Made by a program: the position numbers and the translations under genes. The notes below the pieces were generated by a model, which was given only the letters and a program-made list of their open reading frames with translations, made no database searches and was not told the origin of the DNA. This document shows positions 1-13,854 of a stretch of DNA of 64,000 nt, in pieces (within the stretch, counting starts at the first letter, position 1; the number at the start of each line of letters is the position of its first letter). Origin of the DNA: Mesobacillus jeotgali (GTDB taxonomy: Bacteria; Bacillota; Bacilli; Bacillales; Cytobacillaceae); NCBI RefSeq assembly GCF_014856545.2, contig NZ_CP109811.1:304001-368000 (forward strand). The letters are read 5' to 3'.

Positions 1-4630
<4,630 letters not shown>

Positions 4631-4652
4631 AAATGATTACTCGTTCTTCTTG

Positions 4653-4688
<36 letters not shown>

Positions 4689-4708
4689 TAAAACCTCAAA
4701 CCAAATAG

Positions 4709-4824
<116 letters not shown>

Positions 4825-4830
4825 ACACGA

Positions 4831-4860
4831 AAGAACAGCTGTAATGGCTGTTCTTTTTTT
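4831..4860 (+). terminator. rrn operon intrinsic terminator
   Basis: Stem AAGAACAGC / GCTGTTCTT followed by a run of eight or more T, seven bases after the 5S end. It closes the rRNA operon. The same stem sequence recurs in a longer T-less palindrome at 5177-5217. Confidence 0.9.
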
Positions 4861-4920
4861 TGTATGCAAATTTATAAAAGGTGTTGGAAATGTAGCAGCA
4901 ACTGATTATATTTGGCCTGA

Positions 4921-5128
4921 CTTCGGACAAGTTTGCAGGTAATGAACGAAAAGATGTTTGAATCAGATGCAACTTCAGACAGGTTTGGAGGAAAAGATCG
5001 TAAAGTTGTCTGAACCTGGTGCAACTTCGGACAGGTTTGGAGGTGAAATACAAAAAGCTGTCTGAACCTGTTGCAACTTCAGACAGGTTTGAAGGTAAAT
5101 CACGATAAAGTGTCAGAAGAAGCCCCAA
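4921..5128. repeat. 52-bp tandem array A, four units
   Basis: Four units start at 4921, 4973, 5025 and 5077, each exactly 52 bp. Each begins CTTC(A/G)GACA; in the first three the right arm is TGTxTGAA followed by a spacer ending GCAA. The arms TTCAGACA and TGTCTGAA are inverted copies around a 25-nt core containing GGAGG(A/T)RAA. Units 2 and 3 are best conserved; units 1 and 4 are degenerate. 52 is not a multiple of three, so it is not a coding repeat. It lies in the non-coding gap after the rrn terminator. Function unknown. Confidence 0.9.
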
Positions 5129-5176
5129 CTACAGAAAAATAGCTGTCAGAACAACAATACACAGTGCAACCTCAAA

Positions 5177-5217
5177 ACACATTTAAGAACAGCAATAAAC
5201 GCTGTTCTTAAATGTGT
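5177..5217. repeat. Perfect 17-bp inverted repeat reusing the rrn terminator stem
   Basis: ACACATTTAAGAACAGC and its exact reverse complement are separated by a 7-nt loop. The inner nine bases AAGAACAGC are the stem of the rrn terminator 340 bp upstream, but no T-run follows on either strand. The segment AAATGTGTAC also recurs at 5254-5263. It could be a duplicated terminator remnant, a small mobile palindrome or a protein site. Confidence 0.8.
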
Positions 5218-5289
5218 ACGCAAAATCAAATGTCTATCCTTTAGTCTAACTTCAAATGTGTACATTTTATGAAAACCCCTAACGGATCA

Positions 5290-5316
5290 TGAATATATGC
5301 TCTACTCTTCCGATAT
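5290..5316 (+). promoter_or_regulatory. SigD-like (flagellar/chemotaxis) promoter for the chemoreceptor
   Basis: TGAA (5290-5293), 15 bp, then TCCGATAT (5309-5316). The SigD consensus is TAAA-N15-GCCGATAT, so each box has one mismatch. The position, about 60 bp before a chemoreceptor start, fits the known use of SigD for mcp genes in B. subtilis. Assigned from sequence only. Confidence 0.5.
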
Positions 5317-5378
5317 TACTCTAGCAAGTATCGCTAGGTTTGTATCTAAGTAGTGAATATCATCAAGGGGGAGCATGA

Positions 5379-7088
5379 ATGGTGGGGAAAAGAAAAAAGG
5401 GTCTTGGCCTTAAATTAGGGACTAAAATTAATTTAATTGTACTAGGCACGGTTCTGTTGTTATCTGTGATTATTGGTGTAGTAGTAACCAGGGAAGTGAC
5501 AAAGGGAATCAAGTCTTTTGCGGTGGAGAAGGCAAGGGGAGACCTTGCTCTTAGTGAGCGGTATATCAACAATAAGTTTCCGGGTGAATGGGAAATAAAA
5601 AATGGTCAGTTATATAAAGCTGATCAGCTCTTTAATGATTACCATGAGATTGTAGATACGATTGGTAATGATACAGGTGATACGGTAACGATTTTTCAGG
5701 GAGATACCCGGATAGCGACAAATGTAATGCTTGAAGGTAAGCGTGCTGTAGGAACGAAGGTTTCTGATGAAGTAGCTGATGTCGTCCTGAAGCAAGGGAA
5801 ACCGTACTATGGTGAAGCGATAGTCGCGGGTTATTCCTATCAAACAGCTTATACGCCTATAAAGGATCAGAATGGTAAAGCAATTGGGATATTCTATGTG
5901 GGATCTTCAGAGAAGACGATTGAAGATATTCTATCATCTTTCATGACTAAATTTATCATCCAGGTGATCATTGTCGTCGTCATCGCTTCGATAGGGATCT
6001 ATTTGTTTACGCGTGCCCTCAGAAGAAGGCTTGTGGCAGTATCGGAAGCAATGACTAGGGCTGGTGCGGGGGATTTTACCACAGAGATTGAGGATCATAG
6101 TGGAGATGAACTTAGCGATCTTGCTAATAGTTTCAATAAGATGAAATATAGTCTAAGCTCGATGCTGAAAGAGGTGTTGGAAACATCCGAACAGGTTGCT
6201 GCATCTTCAGAAGAGTTGAATGCAGGCGCTGAACAGACAAGCAGGGCGACTGAGCAGATAACAGAGGCGATTCAGCAAATTGCCGGCGGCTCGGAATCTC
6301 AAACACAGGGTATAGAGGAAAGTGCGAGTTCATTGGAGGAGCTGGCTAAGGGAGTCGCTAATATTGCGGAGACCTCCTCTTTGATTGCTGAAGCCAGTTT
6401 GGAAGCAAGTGATCATGCCAGACAGGGTGAGGAATTTGTCCAGCAGACAGCAAGCCAGATGGATTTGATTCATGCTTCTGTTAATGAAACTGGAGAAGTC
6501 ATCCGCTTGCTGAATGAAAGGTCCAGACAGATTGGGAGTATATCAGAGGCTATTACCCAAATAGCTGATCAAACTAATTTACTCGCGCTTAACGCAGCCA
6601 TTGAAGCGGCAAGAGCGGGAGACCATGGAAAAGGGTTTGCTGTGGTTGCAGCGGAAGTTAGGAAATTGGCAGAGCAGTCCCAGGTCTCGTCTTCACAGAT
6701 TTCAGGTTTGATAAGGCATATCCAAATAGATATGGAGCATTCAAATGATTCGATGGAAACTGTCAAAAAAGAGGTGCTGAGTGGCCTTGAAATAGTTGAA
6801 GGCTCGCAAAGAAGCTTTCAGGAAATCCTTCGGTCTATGGAGAATCTGGGCGGACAAGTCGAAGGGATGGCTGCTACCGCAGAACAGATGTCTGCAAGTA
6901 CAGAAGAAATATCAGCAACAGTCAATGGAATGGCCTCTATATCCAGGGATTCCTCACTGCATAGCCAGAATGTTGCCGCGTCGGCTGAGGAACAATTAGC
7001 CTCCATGGAAGAAATAACCGCCTCTGCAAACAATCTGTCGACAATGGCTGAAACGCTGAAGGATACAGTAACTGCTTTTAGAATATAA
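5379..7088 (+). CDS. Methyl-accepting chemotaxis protein with extracellular Cache-type sensor
   Basis: Transmembrane chemoreceptor of 569 aa that should signal to the CheA/CheW array. Visible order: basic N-terminus, TM1 (about residues 15-37), an extracellular single-Cache-like domain (about 45-180), TM2 (about 190-211), HAMP (about 212-264), and a long helical signalling domain (about 290-569). Its hairpin tip carries the conserved [15 protein letters not shown] and [16 protein letters not shown] segments near 393-433. There is no C-terminal CheR-docking pentapeptide. The start is set by an AAGGGGG site seven bases upstream. It is a monocistronic gene with a SigD-like promoter and its own terminator. 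Ligand unknown; Cache domains usually bind small organic molecules. Confidence 0.93.
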   Translation: MVGKRKKGLGLKLGTKINLIVLGTVLLLSVIIGVVVTREVTKGIKSFAVEKARGDLALSERYINNKFPGEWEIKNGQLYKADQLFNDYHEIVDTIGNDTGDTVTIFQGDTRIATNVMLEGKRAVGTKVSDEVADVVLKQGKPYYGEAIVAGYSYQTAYTPIKDQNGKAIGIFYVGSSEKTIEDILSSFMTKFIIQVIIVVVIASIGIYLFTRALRRRLVAVSEAMTRAGAGDFTTEIEDHSGDELSDLANSFNKMKYSLSSMLKEVLETSEQVAASSEELNAGAEQTSRATEQITEAIQQIAGGSESQTQGIEESASSLEELAKGVANIAETSSLIAEASLEASDHARQGEEFVQQTASQMDLIHASVNETGEVIRLLNERSRQIGSISEAITQIADQTNLLALNAAIEAARAGDHGKGFAVVAAEVRKLAEQSQVSSSQISGLIRHIQIDMEHSNDSMETVKKEVLSGLEIVEGSQRSFQEILRSMENLGGQVEGMAATAEQMSASTEEISATVNGMASISRDSSLHSQNVAASAEEQLASMEEITASANNLSTMAETLKDTVTAFRI

Positions 7089-7093
7089 AACCT

Positions 7094-7130
7094 AAACATC
7101 AAGCCAATTATGAATGGCTTGATGTTTTCT
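7094..7130. terminator. Bidirectional terminator between convergent genes
   Basis: Stem AAACATCAAGCCA / TGGCTTGATGTTT with T-rich tail on the plus strand and A-rich lead on the other, so it can stop both the chemoreceptor and the convergent NIPSNAP gene. It overlaps the last codons of the latter. Confidence 0.8.
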
Positions 7131-7473
7131 TATCTATGGAGACGGTGGAAAGCAGCTTTTCATTCCTGGCTTCCAAAAAGTATTGTTTTTGAACATACTC
7201 CTTCCCGCCATGTTCATCGTACCAATTTCGAATTCGCTTAAGATGTTCTATATCGCTTCTGACATCTTTCTCTATTTCGAGATAGGCCTCATAGCTGTCG
7301 TATTCCCAAATAGCGAATATTTCTGTTGTATTATCATCATGGGGCAGCATCCACCTGCCGATTAGCCGTGCTCCATATTTTAATTGATTAGGCAGGTTAA
7401 TGTCGTTGAATAAGCGATTGAATGGTAAAATGAATTCATTTTTTACTATGTAAAACTTGCGGCGAAAGAACAA
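7108..7473 (-). CDS. NIPSNAP family protein
   Basis: About 121 aa, a single ferredoxin-like alpha/beta domain. The pattern FYIVKNEF, LKYGARLIGRWM and EIFAIWEYDSYEAYLEIEK is typical of NIPSNAP proteins, whose bacterial function is not settled. I chose the TTG at 7473 because AAGGAG lies eight bases upstream of it; the in-frame GTG at 7482 has only one base between it and that site. It is convergent with the chemoreceptor gene and shares its terminator. No partner gene. Confidence 0.75.
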   Translation of the reverse strand: MFFRRKFYIVKNEFILPFNRLFNDINLPNQLKYGARLIGRWMLPHDDNTTEIFAIWEYDSYEAYLEIEKDVRSDIEHLKRIRNWYDEHGGKEYVQKQYFLEARNEKLLSTVSIDKKTSSHS

Positions 7474-7631
7474 TATATACACTCCTTATTTTGCTGGTAT
7501 ACTCTTCCATATTATTCGGCATGAAACGGAGACAGTCAATCACTCATCATTTTTTATTTTAAAAAGTTTCAAAACATGAGGTTAAGGAAACCTTAAAATA
7601 AGAATCTTTTTAGTAATGGTTTAAAAAATAG

Positions 7632-8046
7632 TGTCTAGCTCCATCGCCTAGTCCCTCGAATCGCTTGTCTAGCTGCGACTCCTAACCCCTCGAGGCGTTT
7701 CGGTCCTGCCAATGAAGTCAAAGAGCGACTTCACTGTCAGGCCCTCCAACGCTTGTCGGAGTTGGGCAGTCGCCTCCGCTTTTCGAATTGTCTAGTTTCG
7801 CCTCCTAGAAACTCCGAAACTTCAACTCCGCCGGCAGAAGCAAAATGCGCTTCTTTGTCGGAGTCTCCAGTTTCTGCGTTTCTGGGCAGTCGGCTACACA
7901 TTTCGATTTCGGTCCGCCCAATGAAGTCAAAGAGCGACCTCACTATTCGGCCCTCTGAGGCACAGGAAGTGCAGGCCTGCCAGCCACACAATGTGGAGTT
8001 TTAGGCGGGCAGCGCTTGTCGGGACTGACCATGGCGCTTGCGCTTT
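7632..8046. repeat. Mosaic dispersed repeat, copy 1 (CTAGCTCC...GCGCTTGCGCTTTT family)
   Basis: Starts GTCTAGCTCCATCGCCTAGTC and ends CTTGTCGGGACTGACCATGG-CGCTTGCGCTTTT. The same ends, with a much shorter middle, occur at 32184-32284. Inside, a 38-bp block beginning AATGAAGTCAAAGAGCGAC occurs twice, 209 bp apart (7711 and 7920), so this copy looks like a nested or duplicated version. It is GC-richer than the flanks. Chance open frames run through it on both strands, but they have no start signals or domain resemblance. Repeats with these ends are common between genes in Bacillaceae genomes; I know of no formal name. The rest of the 7474-8115 gap holds only the yebE promoter. Confidence 0.7.
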
Positions 8047-8062
8047 TCCCTTTACAAGTGAT

Positions 8063-8092
8063 TTGATTAATGCGAACATTAAGGCTTATTAT
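8063..8092 (+). promoter_or_regulatory. yebE promoter with an embedded PurBox-like site
   Basis: TTGATT (8063-8068), 18-bp spacer, TATTAT (8087-8092). The spacer carries GCGAACATTA (8072-8081), which matches the half-site CGAACATTA of the PurR operator ahead of purE. No inverted partner is visible, so strong PurR binding is uncertain: PurR normally uses paired PurBoxes. Confidence 0.45.
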
Positions 8093-8115
8093 AAGAGATG
8101 TCTGGAGGGTTTTGA

Positions 8116-8658
8116 ATGCTGGAGAATAGTTTTGTCATGGTGGCCATCATCTTAATCATCAATATTGTCTATGTTTCTTTTTTTACAATCAGGATGATCT
8201 TGACATTAAAGGGGCAGCGTTATTTGGCTGCTGGACTTAGCACGATTGAGGTCGTGATTTATGTTGTTGGACTTGGTCTGGTGCTTGAGAATTTAAATGA
8301 GATACAGAATCTCGTTGCATATGCTGTTGGATATGGCATTGGTGTCATTGTCGGGATGAAAATTGAAGAGAAGCTGGCACTTGGCTATATTACGATCAAT
8401 GTGATTACGAAAGAATATGATGTGGATTTGCCGAAGGCCTTACGTGCTCTGGGTTATGGTGTGACGGACTGGGCTGCCCACGGGCTTGAGGGCGACCGGA
8501 TGGCGATGCAAATTTTAACGCCGCGTAAGTATGAACTAAAGCTGTATGAGAAGATTAAGGAATTGGACCCGAAGGCATTTATCATCGCGTATGAGCCAAA
8601 GTCGATCCATGGAGGATTCTGGGTAAAATCAGTACGGAAAGGAAAGCTGTTTTCATGA
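8116..8658 (+). CDS. yebE: DUF2179/DUF5698 membrane protein YebE
   Basis: 180 aa. The first half has three hydrophobic segments (about residues 5-25, 38-56 and 65-82), the DUF5698 part. The second half (about 95-175) is a soluble DUF2179 domain, an alpha/beta fold found at the C-terminus of YitT-type membrane proteins. Function is unknown. GGAGGG sits seven bases before the ATG. It overlaps yebG by four bases (ATGA), so the two are translated as a pair, as in B. subtilis upstream of purE. Confidence 0.88.
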   Translation: MLENSFVMVAIILIINIVYVSFFTIRMILTLKGQRYLAAGLSTIEVVIYVVGLGLVLENLNEIQNLVAYAVGYGIGVIVGMKIEEKLALGYITINVITKEYDVDLPKALRALGYGVTDWAAHGLEGDRMAMQILTPRKYELKLYEKIKELDPKAFIIAYEPKSIHGGFWVKSVRKGKLFS

Positions 8659-8861
8659 GCAAGGGAAAAAAGAAGCAAATGTATGAAGTCGGTGAACATG
8701 AATCAATCGATGATTGTCTTAATAGAATGAAGAAGGATGGTTTCGCCCCTGTCCGCAGGATGGAAAAGCCAATTTTCAAAGAAGTAGAGAAGAATGGCAC
8801 CATTGAATATGAGCCTGCTGGCAGGCAGATTCTTTTTGAAGCAAAGCTGATTGAAAGCTGA
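8655..8861 (+). CDS. yebG: NETI-motif protein YebG
   Basis: A 68-aa, charged, small soluble protein. It is homologous to Bacillus YebG (NETI family); the short conserved block around [20 protein letters not shown] is recognisable. Its function is unknown. It overlaps the yebE stop by four bases and precedes the purE control region by 30 bp. No clear terminator follows, so some read-through toward the pur promoter region is possible. Confidence 0.85.
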   Translation: MSKGKKKQMYEVGEHESIDDCLNRMKKDGFAPVRRMEKPIFKEVEKNGTIEYEPAGRQILFEAKLIES

Positions 8862-8887
8862 CTTACGTTAGTAGTTTAAAGTCCTAA

Positions 8888-8931
8888 ACACGAACATTAC
8901 AAATTAGAAATTACCTAATGTTCGATTATTG
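8888..8931 (+). promoter_or_regulatory. PurR operator: two inverted PurBoxes
   Basis: CGAACATTA (8891-8899) and its exact reverse complement TAATGTTCG (8916-8924) are 16 bp apart. That matches the known PurR operator layout in B. subtilis, which is repressed when PRPP is low. The pair ends nine bases before the -35 box. Confidence 0.85.
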
Positions 8932-8932
8932 A

Positions 8933-8962
8933 TTGACAATAAGTCGAATTAGTTGTTAATAT
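8933..8962 (+). promoter_or_regulatory. pur operon SigA promoter
   Basis: TTGACA (8933-8938) with a TAATAT -10 (8957-8962), 18-bp spacing. It drives a leader of about 240 nt containing the riboswitch. Confidence 0.75.
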
Positions 8963-8987
8963 GTAAGTGTCGAAAGTGAAATTTAGT

Positions 8988-9064
8988 TTTCCCTCGTATA
9001 ATAATGGGGATATGGCCCATGAGTCTCTACCCGGCAACCGTAAATCGCCGGACTATGAGGGAAA
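8988..9064 (+). ncRNA. Guanine riboswitch (purine aptamer) of the pur operon
   Basis: P1 pairs TTTCCCTC with GAGGGAAA. The conserved J1/2 TATAATAATGGGGATATGG, the loop-3 segment CCGTAAAT and J3/1 GACTATG are all present. The base before TAT in J3/1 is C, which specifies guanine/hypoxanthine rather than adenine (U at this position). The 3' P1 strand plus GAAAGTAGT (9061-9069) can pair with ACTACTTTC (9136-9144) to form an antiterminator. Ligand binding should therefore free the terminator hairpin and stop transcription. Confidence 0.93.
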
Positions 9065-9123
9065 GTAGTTTTTAAGTGAAGGGAAAAGAAATCTGCGTTC
9101 ACTTATGGATTTCTTTGCTTATG

Positions 9124-9181
9124 CACCCGGACAGACTACTTTCTCTTCTATCAAGAGGAAGAAGTCTATCCGGGTTTTTTG
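9124..9181 (+). terminator. Riboswitch expression-platform terminator
   Basis: Stem ACCCGGACAGACT / AGTCTATCCGGGT (one mismatch), long loop containing the antiterminator strand, then six T. It forms when the aptamer is bound, about 30 nt before purE. Confidence 0.88.
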
Positions 9182-9210
9182 TTGTGATACTCCAAAGGGA
9201 GGTTAGAGAA

Positions 9211-9693
9211 ATGACGGTTGCAGTCATAATGGGGAGCAAGTCAGATTGGGAAACGATGAAGCATGCATGTGACATACTTGATCAGCTGGAAGTTTCTTAT
9301 ATAAAGAAGGTCGTTTCAGCGCATCGGACGCCGGATTTAATGTTCGAGTTTGCCGAGAGTGCGAGAGAAGCGGGAATTAAAGTGATCATCGCTGGAGCTG
9401 GCGGAGCCGCACATCTGCCGGGAATGGTAGCAGCGAAGACCACACTTCCGGTTATCGGTGTGCCAGTGCAATCGAAGGCTCTAAACGGCTTGGATTCACT
9501 GTTATCGATTGTCCAGATGCCTGGCGGCGTGCCAGTTGCGACGGTCGCGATCGGAAAAGCGGGTGCAACGAACGCAGGTCTCCTTGCGGCACAGATTCTT
9601 GGGGCATTTGACAGTGATGTTGCTGAGAGATTAGAGCGATTGAGGGAAGAAACAAAAATGTCAGTGATGGAAAGCAGTGATGAGCTTGTCTAA
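9211..9693 (+). CDS. purE: N5-carboxyaminoimidazole ribonucleotide mutase
   Basis: 160 aa, class I PurE, converting N5-CAIR made by PurK into CAIR. Key motifs: [10 protein letters not shown] near residue 8, SAHRTPD in the active-site loop, and [11 protein letters not shown]. The start at [10 protein letters not shown] is chosen because it follows AAAGGGAGG and matches the family. A longer in-frame extension to 9076 would run through the riboswitch terminator and is not plausible. First gene of the twelve-gene pur operon; it overlaps purK by 14 bases. Confidence 0.97.
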   Translation: MTVAVIMGSKSDWETMKHACDILDQLEVSYIKKVVSAHRTPDLMFEFAESAREAGIKVIIAGAGGAAHLPGMVAAKTTLPVIGVPVQSKALNGLDSLLSIVQMPGGVPVATVAIGKAGATNAGLLAAQILGAFDSDVAERLERLREETKMSVMESSDELV

Positions 9694-10840
9694 ATTGATT
9701 TTACCAGGAGAGGCAATCGGGATCATCGGCGGCGGTCAGCTTGGCAAGATGATGGCTCTGTCTGCTAAAGCGATGGGATTCAGAGTCATCGTCCTGGACC
9801 CGACAGAGGATTGCCCGTGCGGCCAGGTAGCTGACGAGCAGATTGTCGGCAGCTATGATGACCTTGAAAAAATAAAGCAGCTGTCTGATAGCAGTGATGT
9901 AATTACTTATGAGTTTGAGAATATAGATGCGGATGCGCTTGACTGGCTGAATAAACATGCCTATGTGCCGCAGGGAACGGAATTGCTGCGGGTCACTCAG
10001 GACAGGATAGAAGAGAAGCGCAATATCCAGGCGGCTGGCGTAAGGGTCGCTCCATATGCAGTTGTGACAAGAGTGGAGGATGTCAGGGCAGGTGTCGAGG
10101 AACTGGGAGTACCGGCAGTATTGAAAACAGCACGCGGCGGCTATGACGGCAAGGGCCAGCTGGTCATCAGATCTGTGGATGATATCCCATTGGCGGAAAC
10201 ATTGGTCAGCCAGGGTGCATGTGTACTGGAAAAGTGGATTCCTTTTGAAAAAGAAATTTCGGTGATCATCACTCGAGGTACGAATGGTGAAAGTGCCGTT
10301 TTTCCAGTAGCGGAAAATATCCATAAGGAAAACATCCTGCATCAGACCATCGTCCCGGCGAGAATCAGTTCCGCGGCTGAAGTAAAGGCTATGGAAGCAG
10401 CTGAGCAAATTGCGTCAGCATTAGGATTGGTTGGGACGCTGGCAGTGGAAATGTTTTTAGCTGAGAAAGATGAGCTTTACATAAATGAACTGGCACCGAG
10501 GCCGCATAACTCGGGGCACTATAGTATTGAAGCGTGCGAAACCTCGCAGTTCGAACAGCATATCCGGGCAGTTTGCGGCTGGCCATTGGGAAGCACGAAT
10601 TTGCTGAAGCCGGCTGTGATGGTGAATATCCTGGGGCAGCACCAGCAGCCATTGCTGAATAAAATCACGGACTTGCAGGATTGGAAAATTCACTTATACA
10701 GTAAAAAGGAAGCCAAATATAAACGGAAAATGGGGCATGTGACCCTTTTGCGAGAGACAGTAGAGCAGGCGCTGACAGAAGCGGAGCAAAGCGGCATCTG
10801 GGAAGGCGCGACAGAAATGATCGGAGGACAAAAGAGATGA
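9680..10840 (+). CDS. purK: N5-carboxyaminoimidazole ribonucleotide synthase
   Basis: 386 aa, ATP-grasp enzyme that carboxylates AIR with bicarbonate and ATP. Visible: the [12 protein letters not shown] nucleotide-binding start, a glycine-rich ATP-grasp loop [11 protein letters not shown], and [17 protein letters not shown] near the C-terminus. The ATG at 9680 is preferred over the adjacent GTG at 9677 because it aligns with B. subtilis PurK. It is translationally coupled to both neighbours (overlaps purE by 14 and purB by 4 bases). Confidence 0.96.
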   Translation: MSLSKLILPGEAIGIIGGGQLGKMMALSAKAMGFRVIVLDPTEDCPCGQVADEQIVGSYDDLEKIKQLSDSSDVITYEFENIDADALDWLNKHAYVPQGTELLRVTQDRIEEKRNIQAAGVRVAPYAVVTRVEDVRAGVEELGVPAVLKTARGGYDGKGQLVIRSVDDIPLAETLVSQGACVLEKWIPFEKEISVIITRGTNGESAVFPVAENIHKENILHQTIVPARISSAAEVKAMEAAEQIASALGLVGTLAVEMFLAEKDELYINELAPRPHNSGHYSIEACETSQFEQHIRAVCGWPLGSTNLLKPAVMVNILGQHQQPLLNKITDLQDWKIHLYSKKEAKYKRKMGHVTLLRETVEQALTEAEQSGIWEGATEMIGGQKR

Positions 10841-12129
10841 TAGATCGTTATACAAGACCGGAAATGGGAGCAATCTGGACGGAAGAGAATCGCTTTAAGG
10901 CATGGCTTGAGGTTGAAATTCTTGCTTGTGAAGCATGGGCTGAGCTTGGCGAGATTCCTAAGGAAGACGTAAAGAAACTACGTGAGAACGCATCTTTTGA
11001 TATTGATCGAATCAAGGAAATCGAAGAAGAGACGCGCCATGATGTGGTTGCTTTTACAAGAGCGGTGTCTGAAACGCTTGGCGAGGAGCGTAAATGGGTG
11101 CATTATGGCCTGACTTCTACAGATGTCGTAGATACGGCTTTATCCTATGTGCTTAAACAGGCAAATGAGATTTTGCTGAAGGATCTTGAAAACTTTGTGG
11201 AGATTCTGACTAATAAGGCCAAAGAACATAAATACACGGTCATGATGGGCCGCACGCACGGTGTTCATGCTGAGCCTACCACTTTTGGCTTGAAGCTGGC
11301 ACTTTGGCTGGAGGAAATGAAGCGCAATCTGGAGCGATTCAAAATGGCTTCCCGCGACGTGGAGTTTGGCAAAATTTCCGGTGCGGTCGGTACATATGCG
11401 AATATCGATCCATTCGTTGAAGCTTATGTATGTGAAAAATTAGGGCTGCAGCCGGCACCGATTTCGACTCAGACTTTACAGCGTGACCGCCATGCTTTTT
11501 ATATGTCGACGCTAGCATTGATTGCGACTTCGATTGAAAAGTTTGCGGTTGAAATTCGAGGCTTGCAAAAGAGTGAAACACGTGAGGTAGAGGAGTTTTT
11601 TGCCAAAGGGCAAAAGGGTTCATCGGCGATGCCGCATAAGCGCAACCCGATTGGTTCTGAGAATATGACTGGTATGGCGCGTGTCATCCGCGGCTATATG
11701 ACGACTGCTTATGAGAATGTGCCTCTATGGCATGAGCGCGATATCTCGCATTCTTCTGCAGAGAGAATTATTTTACCAGACGCGACAATCGCATTGAACT
11801 ATATGCTGAACCGCTTCGGCAATATCGTGAAGAACTTGACGGTATATCCGGAAAACATGAAACGCAATATGGACCGGACGCTTGGCTTGATCTACTCCCA
11901 GCGTGTGCTGCTTGCCTTGATTGACAAGGGCATGTCCCGCGAGGAAGCGTACGACACTGTTCAGCCGCGCGCGATGGAAGCATGGGAAAAGCAGGTGCAA
12001 TTCCGGAGCCTGATCGAACAGGATGAAAAGATTGCCGGACTGCTGAGTGATGCGGAAATTGATGACTGCTTTGATTACAACTACCATATCAAGCATGTTG
12101 ATATGATTTTTGAACGACTGGGGCTTTAA
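10837..12129 (+). CDS. purB: Adenylosuccinate lyase
   Basis: 430 aa, fumarase/aspartase superfamily. It acts twice in purine synthesis: SAICAR to AICAR plus fumarate, and adenylosuccinate to AMP plus fumarate. The signature loop [11 protein letters not shown] (residues 261-271) carries the catalytic serine, and [11 protein letters not shown] contains active-site histidines. Starts inside the purK stop (ATGA). Followed by an intra-operon hairpin. Confidence 0.97.
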   Translation: MIDRYTRPEMGAIWTEENRFKAWLEVEILACEAWAELGEIPKEDVKKLRENASFDIDRIKEIEEETRHDVVAFTRAVSETLGEERKWVHYGLTSTDVVDTALSYVLKQANEILLKDLENFVEILTNKAKEHKYTVMMGRTHGVHAEPTTFGLKLALWLEEMKRNLERFKMASRDVEFGKISGAVGTYANIDPFVEAYVCEKLGLQPAPISTQTLQRDRHAFYMSTLALIATSIEKFAVEIRGLQKSETREVEEFFAKGQKGSSAMPHKRNPIGSENMTGMARVIRGYMTTAYENVPLWHERDISHSSAERIILPDATIALNYMLNRFGNIVKNLTVYPENMKRNMDRTLGLIYSQRVLLALIDKGMSREEAYDTVQPRAMEAWEKQVQFRSLIEQDEKIAGLLSDAEIDDCFDYNYHIKHVDMIFERLGL

Positions 12130-12136
12130 TACGAAC

Positions 12137-12161
12137 GGGCAAGGTTTCTTGCCCTTCTTTT
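12137..12161 (+). terminator. Terminator-like hairpin between purB and purC
   Basis: GGGCAAG / CTTGCCC with a 4-base loop, then TTCTTTT. It resembles a weak intrinsic terminator inside the operon. It could lower expression of the downstream genes or mark an RNA-processing end. Read-through must be substantial because purC has no obvious promoter of its own. Confidence 0.6.
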
Positions 12162-12210
12162 ATCAATAAGAGACTGAAGATTGTCAATTATCTCAATCGG
12201 AGGCGTTAAA

Positions 12211-12924
12211 ATGGAAACTCTGTTATATGAAGGGAAAGCGAAACGGATTTACGCAACAGATGACGAGCAGGTAGTGAGGGTCCAATACAAGGACTCGGCT
12301 ACGGCCTACAATGGCGAGAAAAAGGCAGAGATTGTCGGAAAGGGCAGGCTGAATAACGAGATTACAAGTCTATTATTCTTGAAGCTTAGCGACGCGGGGA
12401 TCCAATCGCATTTTATCGAAAAAATTTCCGGAAATGAGCAGCTGGTGAAGCGGGTTTCCATCATTCCCCTTGAAGTGGTTGTCAGGAATTTCGCAGCCGG
12501 CAGCTTTTCTAAGCGTCTTGGTGTTGAAGAGGGCAAGAAGCTTTCCCGCCCGATTGTTGAGTTTTACCTGAAGGATGATGCTTTGGGAGATCCGCTGATT
12601 ACGGATGAGCATGTTGATGTGCTGAGTTTGGCAACTTCAGAGGAAGTGGCTGAGCTGAAGGCCGCGGCTTTGAAAATCAATGATGTACTTGGCGGTTTTT
12701 TTGCAGAGATTGGCGTGAGATTAATAGATTTCAAGCTTGAGTTCGGCAAGGATGCAGACGGGAAGATTTTGCTGGCGGATGAGATTTCACCTGATACATG
12801 CCGTCTTTGGGACATGGAAACGCAGCAGAAGCTTGACAAGGACGTGTTCCGTCGTGATTTGGGAAATCTGACAGATGCTTACGAAACCATTTTAACGAGA
12901 TTGGGAGGACGATTGCATGTATAA
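12211..12924 (+). CDS. purC: SAICAR synthetase
   Basis: 237 aa, phosphoribosylaminoimidazole-succinocarboxamide synthase, joining CAIR and aspartate with ATP. Conserved blocks: [15 protein letters not shown] at the N-terminus, [11 protein letters not shown], and [13 protein letters not shown]. The ATG at 12211 follows CGGAGG; an in-frame TTG at 12181 would lie upstream of that site. Overlaps purS by eight bases. Confidence 0.97.
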   Translation: METLLYEGKAKRIYATDDEQVVRVQYKDSATAYNGEKKAEIVGKGRLNNEITSLLFLKLSDAGIQSHFIEKISGNEQLVKRVSIIPLEVVVRNFAAGSFSKRLGVEEGKKLSRPIVEFYLKDDALGDPLITDEHVDVLSLATSEEVAELKAAALKINDVLGGFFAEIGVRLIDFKLEFGKDADGKILLADEISPDTCRLWDMETQQKLDKDVFRRDLGNLTDAYETILTRLGGRLHV

Positions 12925-13171
12925 AGTAAAGGTGTATGTGACGTTAAGGGAAAGTGTTTTGGATCCACAGGGGACGGCTGTTAAAAATTCGCTGGCGACA
13001 CACGGTTACGAAGGCATCCAGGAGGTCCGCATCGGGAAGTATATGGAGCTCACTTTGGATGAAACCGTGAAAGATGTAGACGGTGCAGTTAAGGAAATGT
13101 GCGAGCGCCTGCTGGCGAATCCGGTGATCGAGGACTATAGGTATGAAGTCGAGGAGGTTGTTGCACAGTGA
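12917..13171 (+). CDS. purS: FGAM synthetase subunit PurS
   Basis: 84-aa subunit of the three-part PurSQL formylglycinamidine ribonucleotide synthase. PurS dimers hold PurQ to PurL. The sequence matches the family from the first residues ([19 protein letters not shown]). Overlaps purC by eight and purQ by four bases, which fits equal synthesis of the subunits. Confidence 0.96.
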   Translation: MYKVKVYVTLRESVLDPQGTAVKNSLATHGYEGIQEVRIGKYMELTLDETVKDVDGAVKEMCERLLANPVIEDYRYEVEEVVAQ

Positions 13172-13854
13172 AATTTGCGGTGATTGTTTTTCCGGGTTCG
13201 AACTGTGACATCGACATGTACCACGCGGTGAAAGATGAGCTTGGCGAAGAAGCGGAATATGTCTGGCATGATGCTGAAAGCCTTGAAGATTATGATGCTG
13301 TGCTTTTGCCTGGCGGTTTTTCGTATGGCGATTACTTAAGATCTGGCGCAATCGCGCAGTTCAGCAATGTTATGAAGGAAGTCGTGCAAGCGGCTGAAGC
13401 TGGCAAGCCTGTGTTAGGCGTCTGCAACGGATTTCAGATTCTGTTAGAAGCTGGCCTGCTTCCAGGGGCGATGAGACGCAATGACAGCCTGAAGTTCATC
13501 TGCAAGCATGTGGAACTGAAGGTGGAGAATAACGAAACAATGTTTTCAGCCGGCTATGAAAAAGGCGAGGTCATCACGGTTCCGGTTGCACATGGTGAGG
13601 GCAACTATTATTGCGATGAAGAAACACTTGCTCGTTTAAAGGCAAATAATCAAATCGTTTTCACATACAATGGCGAAAATCCGAACGGAAGCCTTGAAAA
13701 TATCGCGGGAATCATCAACGAACGAGGAAATGTCCTTGGAATGATGCCGCATCCGGAGCGCGCGGTCGATGAGCTGCTTGGCGGCGCCGACGGACTGAAG
13801 CTTTTCAAATCGATCGTCAAACAATGGAGGGAAGCATATGCGCTTAATGCTTGA
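13168..13854 (+). CDS. purQ: FGAM synthetase glutaminase subunit PurQ
   Basis: 228 aa, class I glutamine amidotransferase that supplies ammonia to PurL. The nucleophile is Cys86 in GVCNGFQ; His195 and Glu197 in MMPHPERA complete the triad. The N-terminal [17 protein letters not shown] is typical. Overlaps both purS and purL (17 bases). Confidence 0.97.
   Translation: MKFAVIVFPGSNCDIDMYHAVKDELGEEAEYVWHDAESLEDYDAVLLPGGFSYGDYLRSGAIAQFSNVMKEVVQAAEAGKPVLGVCNGFQILLEAGLLPGAMRRNDSLKFICKHVELKVENNETMFSAGYEKGEVITVPVAHGEGNYYCDEETLARLKANNQIVFTYNGENPNGSLENIAGIINERGNVLGMMPHPERAVDELLGGADGLKLFKSIVKQWREAYALNA

Noticed and set aside
7737..8004. Overlapping frames of 83-84 codons on both strands
   Set aside because: They fall inside the GC-rich mosaic repeat and lack start signals.
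9076..9210. N-terminal extension of purE
   Set aside because: It would translate the riboswitch terminator; the start at 9211 has a strong ribosome binding site and matches the family.
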